Positions 57,340 through 64,000 of a stretch of 64,000 bases of DNA are shown here, piece by piece. The DNA comes from Owenia fusiformis. Lineage: Eukaryota > Annelida > Polychaeta > Sabellida > Oweniidae. Below the pieces are notes generated by a model. That model was not told the origin of the DNA. It did not search any database and saw only the letters and a list, made by a program, of their open reading frames with translations. The translations under genes and the position numbers were made by a program. The stretch spans positions 22,843,759-22,907,758 of the forward strand of contig CAIIXF020000009.1 of the NCBI GenBank assembly GCA_903813345.2, in the 5' to 3' direction. Numbering within the stretch: the first letter of the stretch is position 1; each line of letters starts with the position of its first letter.

Positions 57340-57850
57340 GACGCTACTTTTTGGATTCAACCATGCATATAACGTCGTAAAAGACACATTTCTACCAAAA
57401 TTATGCCCAGCCGTTTTCGTAGAAAATGTAACAAATAAAGGCATTTTATCGGAAATGATTGATATTTGGTACTTATAAAATATCGTATTTACTTTAACTT
57501 TTAAGCGATTCAGACATTTAAAAAAATTATGTTTAATCAATGTTAATTTCGCACGAATATAGGGTACAAAATGAGTGAAAGTCTCACGTGTTTGATTGCA
57601 TTTTACTCCCATTTATGTGCACTTTTCTAACATTAAAATGAGATAGTTGGAAAGAAGAGATCAGTAGAATTCTATCCGTCACTTTCATTTTCAAATGTTT
57701 AAATGTTTCCCGTTTCATTGGACCTCATAAAGATGGTAGCCAACGGACCAGAAACAAGTAGTGCGATGACGTCATATATCGCTACACCACTTTGATATAA
57801 AGTTTGGTAAACAACAATGGGTTTTTTCAATGTGTCGTCCTACTGTCAGT
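57340..57850. other. Intergenic, no gene recognised
   Basis: The 99-aa minus-strand ORF at 57313-57612 starts inside the tandem array edge and has no family features. Confidence 0.3.
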
Positions 57851-57861
57851 GGGTATGAAAT

Positions 57862-58010
57862 ACATCTGTTATGTACGGTCGGTTTTGGATACAGGGTTTA
57901 TCCCTCGGGAAATATGTGTATATCCCTCGGTCCCTGCGGTCCCTCGGGATATACACATATTTCCCTTGGGATAAAACCTGTATCCAAAACCTCCCAGTAC
58001 ATAACCCTTA
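57862..58010. repeat. Hairpin element with GC-rich apex
   Basis: GTTATGTAC...GGTTTTGGATACAGG...TATCCCTCGGG is mirrored by CCCTCGGGATATACACATATTTCCC...CCTGTATCCAAAACC...GTACATAAC. The apex reads CCCTCGGTCCCTGCGGTCCC. About 70-base arms with few mismatches. Confidence 0.8.
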
Positions 58011-58077
58011 TACACTCCATATTTAATCCTCTTAGTAAATAATAATTTACAGATGTCATGAGAATTTTTTGAGGGAG

Positions 58078-58395
58078 ATATAGCTTAATTCACTCTTCAA
58101 AGTAATTCCCCTGGTTGTCTTATCTTGTCTTTTTATTATCTGTTGGTGCCTCATCAACCACTCTTTAATATACCTTCCCAAATCCTTCTTTAGCCATTTC
58201 TGAAAACTCCCTTGAAACGGCATCCTAGCCACATGGCCTGCTTATCGTCGTTTAAAGTCCCCAAAGAAATAAAAGTCTAGTGGAGCAGAATCTATGAGTA
58301 TGGTGATGTAAATAAAGTTTCAATAGAAAGCCAACAGATAAGAAAAGATAAGACAACTAGGGGAATTACTTTGAGGAGTGAATTTAGCTATAAAT
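58078..58395. repeat. Inverted repeat, arms about 65 bp
   Basis: TATAGCTTAATTCACTC and AAGTAATTCCCCTGGTTGTC at the left are complemented by GACAACTAGGGGAATTACTT and GAGTGAATTTAGCTATA at the right. The middle is unpaired. No coding content. Confidence 0.7.
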
Positions 58396-58499
58396 TTGTA
58401 TGATATCAATAACTAATGTGCCAAAAATTGAATACAGTACAATCAAAACACCGCTACATTACAGTTGAGAAGGTGTGTAAAATGAACAAAATGTGACGT

Positions 58500-58622
58500 A
58501 AATAGAGATCATCCTGTATGAGGTTCAGGATATTGGGATTATCCCGAGGCAAATATAATATATCTGCCCGAGGGCCGTAGGTATATCCTGAACCGACTAA
58601 AGGATGATCTGTTTATCCCATA
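58500..58622. repeat. Hairpin element with GC-rich apex, deleted copy
   Basis: Closely related to 58858-59022 (both have GGTTCAGGATATTGGG and CCCGAGGGCCGTAGG), but lacks part of the right arm after the apex. Confidence 0.75.
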
Positions 58623-58699
58623 CCAATCTTGGTCATCTGGTTCACATTTTTCAATTGGCCATAGTTCAGAAAATTTCCAACATGCGAACTTTACAAAAA

Positions 58700-58860
58700 T
58701 TAACCAATATGCGAGTGGCGATTATGACGTACTAGTAGTGGGCAGATATACTATATCTGCCCGCTCGGAGCGGGTCGTAAAGCTTTATCTGCCCATTGAT
58801 GAAAATATAGGTTTTTACAAACCTGCTTTATGTACCTGTAACACGTCCAAGTATGGGATA
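58700..58860 (+). repeat. Direct repeat unit, also at 59735-59862
   Basis: CGATTATGAC...AGATATACTATATCTGCCCG...TTTTTACAAACC..CTTTATGTACC..TAACACGTCCAAGTATGGGATAAAT occurs in both places. Contains a small GC-rich palindrome at about 58741-58790 in this copy. The two copies bracket the hairpins at 58858 and 59097. Confidence 0.7.
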
Positions 58861-59022
58861 AATAGAGATTATCCTATATGAGGTTCAGGATATTGGGATT
58901 ATCCCGAGGCCAATATAATATATCTGCCCGAGGGCCGTAGGTCCCGAGGGTAGATATATTATATTGGCCAAGGGATAATCCCAATATCCTGAACCGACTA
59001 TAGGATGATCTGTTTATCCCAT
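58858..59022. repeat. Hairpin element with GC-rich apex, intact copy
   Basis: GGGATAAATAGAGATTATCC...GGTTCAGGATATTGGG is mirrored by CCCAATATCCTGAACC...GGATGATCTGTTTATCCC; the apex includes CCCGAGGGCCGTAGGTCCCGAGG. Arms about 75 bp with few differences. Confidence 0.82.
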
Positions 59023-59096
59023 ACCAATCACATTGTTTAATCGGCCTAAGTTCATAAACTTTGCAACCAACCGTGGAATTATGTACAAATAGTGAC

Positions 59097-59230
59097 TGCC
59101 ATTGAGGGAAATAGTGCAAAATATTTTCCTCAAGGGAATATCCTGTCCACTGACATGTTCCCGAGGCTGCAGGCCGAGGGAACAAGTCAGTGGACAGGAT
59201 ATTCCCGAGAGGAAAATTTTTACACTATTT
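59097..59230. repeat. Hairpin element with GC-rich apex
   Basis: GAAATAGTGCAAAATATTTTCCTC...GGGAATATCCTGTCCACTGAC is mirrored at 59175-59230. The apex reads TTCCCGAGGCTGCAGGCCGAGGGAA. The 86- and 103-aa ORFs across it are by-products. Confidence 0.8.
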
Positions 59231-59734
59231 CACGAAAATGTGGCAGTCACTATTTGTTTTATTATATACCTGATAAGTACTCTGTAAACAAAAACAAAAT
59301 GAGAAGTCTTCATTTCAATATCAAATGTTCACAGGTTCTTATTGGCATTTAAAGGCATTTTACCTTTCAACTCCTATAATCTCAGATTTGGGGGAAGATA
59401 AAACGTACTATTGACTGGTCACATGACCTAACTGGTGATTAGTACAATTCATCTTCCCTGAAAGCAGGGATTTAGGACTTTCCAGGGAATTAGTTCATCT
59501 ATTCCATGTCATGTGACCATGAATAAGCTAATGAGCATCTAGAATACATTTGAGGTATATAATAATATAAAATATTCATGTCCAGTTTTGTATTCTTGTC
59601 CGTAGCCAGATTTTCCTGTTCAAATCTTTGATTATCAACGGGGCATACTGCTCCTTCCCTTTTTAAAGCATCAAACAGATCGCAATTGTCTGCGTTTTTA
59701 TCCATTGCCGATTACAGTATGCATACGTTGCAAA

Positions 59735-59862
59735 TAAAGAACCAATACGGGAACAGCGATTATGACAGATATACTATATCTGCCCGCTGATGAAACAATG
59801 ATATAAGTTTTTACAAACCGGCTTTATGTACCCGTAACACGTCCAAGTATGGGATAAATCGT
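59735..59862 (+). repeat. Direct repeat unit, second copy of 58700-58860
   Basis: Same order of motifs as 58700-58860, without the GC palindrome. Suggests a duplication, or insertion of several hairpins into one ancestral repeat. Confidence 0.65.
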
Positions 59863-60671
59863 CATATTTCTCCGACAACTCTGGGGTATGTGGCGACATG
59901 TCAATCAATTGATAATAAAATCAAAAATATAATAGCCATGAGGCTGAAATTGATGTCAGTTATTCCTCAATGTTTGTTTAATGAGTGTTCCTTTGACAAA
60001 AAATACACATGCCTTATATCTCCATCCTCCTTGTATATCTCCCTCAACATATTCTCATGACATCATTCTGGGACACCATGTATGTGTGACGTCGAGGATC
60101 TGGGGTTTGGGTAATGAATGTGAGACATGAGTTGCTACATTTTGAATCTCATATTCGATATGTTCTTTCTTCAAACCTTCATATTTGATATTTATTGCGG
60201 GATGAATGAATGGGTGGTGTTTTGAATTTTATAGGTGAACTATGGGATAAATAGAACATCCTATGAATTTTCGTGATATCATATTAATCCACTCATTGAT
60301 ATGAATATCTATACTCATTAGACAAAGATAATGATATCGGCTCGTGGATAAAAATGAAATCACTCAAAATCATATGATATCCTATATCCTTTACTGTGCC
60401 ACAACGTTAATAAAATGAGATCTCTGTTTTGAAAACGAGCTTTAAGATTAGTGAAATAGGCATTTATTGTTAATTGAGGAATGGGGGTTGATTGACGTTT
60501 AGTTAACTTAAACATATTATTGTTCATATTCCCTCACACACCTGGTAGATCCCATTGCTGCCCAATGATGAGGCTAACTCAACCCGCCTTATCACAAAAA
60601 TAGGTTATCTTTGATTTTCCTTGTATTTAAGTTCTTTAAATGTTGCCCTTTGTGCTCTTCGACTAATTCAA

Positions 60672-60860
60672 ATGCACACTCCCCTCCATAAGTTTGGCAA
60701 CCTTTGCTACCCCATTGAACTACGTGTTAAAGCCTCTTTACCTTTGAGTTTTTATGTACTTAACCTGCGATGAAAATACTTATACTATTGATGGAAACGT
60801 AATTTGACTTTACTTCCAATACCTCCAATTTTTTTCCTCAATTACAATAGGTCGAAAATT
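60672..60860 (-). repeat. Dispersed repeat family ('TATGGAGGGGAG'), copy on minus strand
   Basis: Reverse complement of the repeat at 32545-32700; starts CACTCCCCTCCATAAGTTTGGC on the plus strand. Nearly all motifs are in the same order. Confidence 0.75.
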
Positions 60861-61085
60861 GATGATAAATTTGATGAATATTTGAAAATCGACATTCCCA
60901 TGTTAACCAATGGGAAATGGTATATGATGATGAAATATGATGATTATAAGATCGGATGAAATGTTAAAAATTTAACTTCACACCATAATTGAAGTGTCCG
61001 TTTTCAGAATTTCAACTCCATAAGTATTTTTGGTGAATGCAAAAATACATATTTACCCTTTCATCCCCAAGGGCTCATTTATTAA

Positions 61086-61688
61086 AGGAATATTCCTTGC
61101 CAGACCCTTTCTCTCTCGATATGGTAGCTATAATCATATATATATAGTTTCCATATTTAGCAAAACATGGGAAAATGTTTTAATATGGTCAATATTGATC
61201 ATTTAAAATCTAGTGCTTATTTCCAGTGAGCTGCCATCTTTTAAGATTTCTTGCATGAAGTGATGTCATCAACTCTCAACTTCTATAACCTTGCCCATAA
61301 CAGTATAGAAAAGTAGCAGAAAATCAATTCTAGACAAGTGATCATTACTTTCTGTGCAAAAATATTTTAAGGGCTTGTCAACTTAGAATAAAAGAAGAGA
61401 TTTTCAGAAGGATTAAATAAGATACAAAGTTGAAAAAGAATATTTAGCTGGTTTTGTAATTCTTAATAGCTCCTCACCTAATGCAATATGCAAAGTTGAG
61501 AGTCGATGACATCACTTCCTGTGTTAAATTTTAAAAGATGGCAGCTTACTGGAATTGAGCATCACATTTCTAAGTGATCAAATTTGACCATATCAAAACA
61601 TTTTTGCGTGTTTTGCTAAACATGGCAAGCATATATATGGTTATAGCTACCATATGAGGAGAGAGATAGTTTGGCAAGGAATATTCCT
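61086..61688. mobile_element. TTAA-flanked inverted-repeat element, 603 bp
   Basis: TTAA at 61082-61085 and 61689-61692; the ends are AGGAATATTCCTTGCCA and TGGCAAGGAATATTCCT (with a mismatch). Arms about 200 bp (for example GCCATCTTTTAAGAT with its mirror, GTGATGTCATCAACTCTCAAC with its mirror). TTAA targeting fits piggyBac-type MITEs, but the termini themselves were not matched to that family. Confidence 0.7.
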
Positions 61689-62640
61689 TTAATTTCATGA
61701 AATCAATTTCAAAATATTTAAGGGTTTGGACACAGATAGGCTGAAATAGTGGTCATTAAGTGTCGTTGCTATAATTAGTTCCTAAGGAGCACGCCCAATC
61801 TAAATAAATGGTATAGTGATTCACGATGTCAAATCAAGCTTGAGTGAAATCCATCCAGCCAAATATTTGACCTCTATTGCAACACCTACAGTATTTACTA
61901 ATATAGCTTCTTTTTATTTCACTCAAAAGTAGAATTCAATCGTAAGCATGCATAATGTCTAATATGAAGTGATTCCAATAAATAGTTTCTGAGACATAAC
62001 AATCCATATAGGCATTCGTAGCCTTGCCCCCGGGCCTTGCCCAAGTCGGTATCTTACTTATCTTAATTTCTATCCCATGGTGAAAAATATGACCGTCTAA
62101 AATCACTTTTCTTGGATTCATTGGACAACAGGAGACCACCTCATCAGAGAATCAGAGAACGACGCAAAGCTGACGCCCAGTTGAATATCTCACACATATC
62201 TCACACATAGGCAAAGGGCGATAGAAATAATTTTTTAAAGTAAAGATGGCATGTTAATCGATCTGTGTTTATTTATAAATATTATATATATTTTGTATAG
62301 AAAAAGATAATACTGGATTCTGTTTGTGCTGCCATCTTTATATCGACCCAGAACCTATGATCTCACACAAGAGATTGCACTTCATATGAATTCGTGTAGG
62401 TACCAAACCCATAACATACTGTAATGTGTACAAACAACATACCCTTTGATTCTACCCCAGAATCAACTGATATACCAACAGCATGATACCCCATAGCTAA
62501 ATCGGCCATTTGTATCGATAAACAACATATATAACCTATCACAACCAAACACAACCAAGAAGATCACCAATCATACAACACATGATAGAACATAAACCAG
62601 CACCTAAGCCAGATGATAGCGCAACCTGACTTACAACAAC

Positions 62641-63136
62641 CATGGGCTTTCAATTAGAAGGGTATGCAACTCTGTGAAATAGCATGAGACCTTCAAAATT
62701 AAGGCCGTAATATTTCAAAAAGTATCAGATGAATGTATATGTTTTAATATTATTTTGAATAAAAATCAATTTTCAATATGATCTAAGCATTAAATATATT
62801 CAATATCATGTAAAAGCATGGGCTTTCAACTAGCTTAATTGAAAGCCCATGGTAAAAGTAAACAAGAATAAGAAGTATCAAGATGTTTTCTTCGAGTATT
62901 GCATTGTGGGTATTATTCAAGAACACATTCCAATAAAAACATAATTTGTGGGAGAATGTTCACTTTCTGTATTGTCATAATTATGATGAATTCCATTTTT
63001 TATTAAATTATAAACATGTATGTAGATAACCATGTTTTTATTTTTGAGTTATTACATTCTCCTATTTTGAAAACCAAGGCAATGCTTATGTATGAAATAT
63101 GGGAAGTTGCCTACCCTTCTAGTTGAAAGCCCATGC
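62641..63136. repeat. Inverted-repeat cluster marked by CATGGGCTTTCAA
   Basis: CATGGGCTTTCAATTAGAAGGG at 62641, CATGGGCTTTCAACTAG at 62818 followed at once by its mirror CTTAATTGAAAGCCCATG, and CCCTTCTAGTTGAAAGCCCATG at 63114-63135. Looks like two adjacent elements of one family, arranged head to tail or nested. No coding content. Confidence 0.65.
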
Positions 63137-63139
63137 AAC

Positions 63140-63802
63140 CACCAAAACACAACCAACTACAAAAAATGATGCATTGACCTTTATTCTCTACGTTTGAATC
63201 ACCGTGTCTATCAAGACTAAAAATCGGTGAAATTCGGATCTTTGTGAGCCAGTTATATTAGTTTACAACGGATCCTTTTCTCCCCAGTAATTTAAGCTCA
63301 GGGACCCAGACTTTGCTGTTACCGACCCGGGTTTAAGCCATCGGACTGAACACTGCACGAAAATTCATTGATCGTTCAACAAGCACCAAGCAAATTACTC
63401 CGCAATATAATATAAATCCAGATTTGAAGTCTGTTGAAGTGTGTTTTCATCTACAATTTGCACATTTGATGTTAAAGATCACATTTACATGGTATTTCAT
63501 ATTTTTTTGATCAGAAATCAATTCTAAAAAGACAAATGTGAAATTAAAAAATATGAAAATAGTTTTCAAATAATACACTTCCGCTTCACCAGAGTGATTC
63601 GGTTCAAATTTTGAAAGAGAACACGAAGATGTGACAAAATAAGTTTTTGAATGTTTATTTCATCAATCATCTGCTTAGTATATACATTAGAAGATTAACG
63701 AACATATCCGCTAGTTACCAGGGAATAAACCAGCGCTTTCCTGAAAATCTGAGGTACTGAAAAGAGGCATTTTATGAACGAAAAAAATTGAAAATAACCA
63801 AA
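63140..63802 (+). promoter_or_regulatory. GRB2 upstream region
   Basis: Flank just before the GRB2 ATG. No TATA box that I would rely on. The 5' UTR may contain an upstream noncoding exon, which I cannot place. Confidence 0.3.
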
Positions 63803-63880
63803 ATGGAGGCAGTCTCAAAACACGATTTCAATGCGACTGCTGAAGACGAATTAAGCTTCAAGAAGGGAACAACATTAAAG
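63803..63880 (+). CDS. GRB2: GRB2 adaptor protein, first coding exon (partial gene)
   Basis: GRB2 links activated receptor tyrosine kinases to SOS and Ras through an SH3-SH2-SH3 architecture. The exon encodes MEAVSKHDFNATAEDELSFKKGTTLK, which matches the start of the N-terminal SH3 domain: ALYDF-type motif (KHDFNATA) and the acidic DELSFKKG loop. 26 codons, phase 0, ending AAAG|GTATGT. The human protein, from memory, starts MEAIAKYDF and is split at the same point. The ATG context is AAAATGG. The rest of the gene lies beyond 64000. An alternative is another SH3-first adaptor (for example drk/sem-5 type, which is the same orthologue group), so GRB2 family is firm. Confidence 0.92.
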
Positions 63881-64000
63881 GTATGTACACCCATATTGTT
63901 GATTTTATAGTGGCGAAGACTCAGAAAATTATATTTTGATACCCATTTTACGTCACACACTTTCGATTTGACATGAAAAAGTTGTTGTTTTTTAAAATTT

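Noticed and set aside
1-64000. CRISPR array, prokaryotic operon or phage system
   Set aside because: The repeats found are palindromic transposons, minisatellites or satellite monomers; genes have introns; nothing prokaryotic is present.

Overview
This is a window of metazoan nuclear DNA, AT-rich and dominated by introns, intergenic DNA and transposon-derived inverted repeats. The organism is most likely a marine invertebrate, probably a deuterostome. That rests on three things: genes split by phase-consistent introns with GT..AG borders, a BMP9/10-type ligand together with GRB2 and a VWC/antistasin secreted protein, and eukaryotic tRNA genes encoded without CCA. I cannot name the species from sequence alone.

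Layout. (1) 1,691-12,832, minus strand: a complete three-exon BMP9/BMP10-like TGF-beta ligand of 498 aa, with a foldback element in intron 2 and a decayed mariner in intron 1; a tRNA-Leu(AAG) lies on the opposite strand in intron 1. (2) 12.8-25.3 kb: no protein gene recognised; tRNA-Leu(TAG), tRNA-Val(TAC) and tRNA-Lys(CTT), plus mariner and foldback elements. (3) 25,355-26,478, minus: the 3' coding exon of an unrecognised basic, low-complexity protein. (4) 30.4-52.8 kb, plus: a 13-exon gene for a secreted cysteine-rich protein. It carries a signal peptide, a VWC domain, four antistasin-like modules, a lustrin-like module, two VWC-like half-modules and a C-terminal VWC. All 13 exons join in one frame to 536 aa. 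Its first exon, which encodes the signal peptide, is present twice because of a 2.8-kb segmental duplication. (5) 52.8-63.8 kb: no gene; a 22-bp minisatellite, a 237-bp tandem array and a cluster of GC-apex hairpin elements. (6) 63,803-63,880, plus: the first coding exon of GRB2, which runs off the window.

The three recognisable genes have unrelated roles: a secreted BMP ligand, a secreted cysteine-rich and possibly protease-inhibiting protein, and an intracellular SH3-SH2-SH3 adaptor. I see no operon-like or pathway relation among them. The most interesting structures are the duplicated signal-peptide exon; near-identical antistasin exons 7 and 9 flanked by diverged partners; a set of foldback elements with CAC...GTG ends and 5-bp target duplications, one of which duplicated a branch-point-like CTAAT just upstream of an antistasin exon; an AAAGC-rich foldback element whose unpaired centre has a TATA box and a short ORF; and a family of palindromes with a symmetric GC-rich apex.
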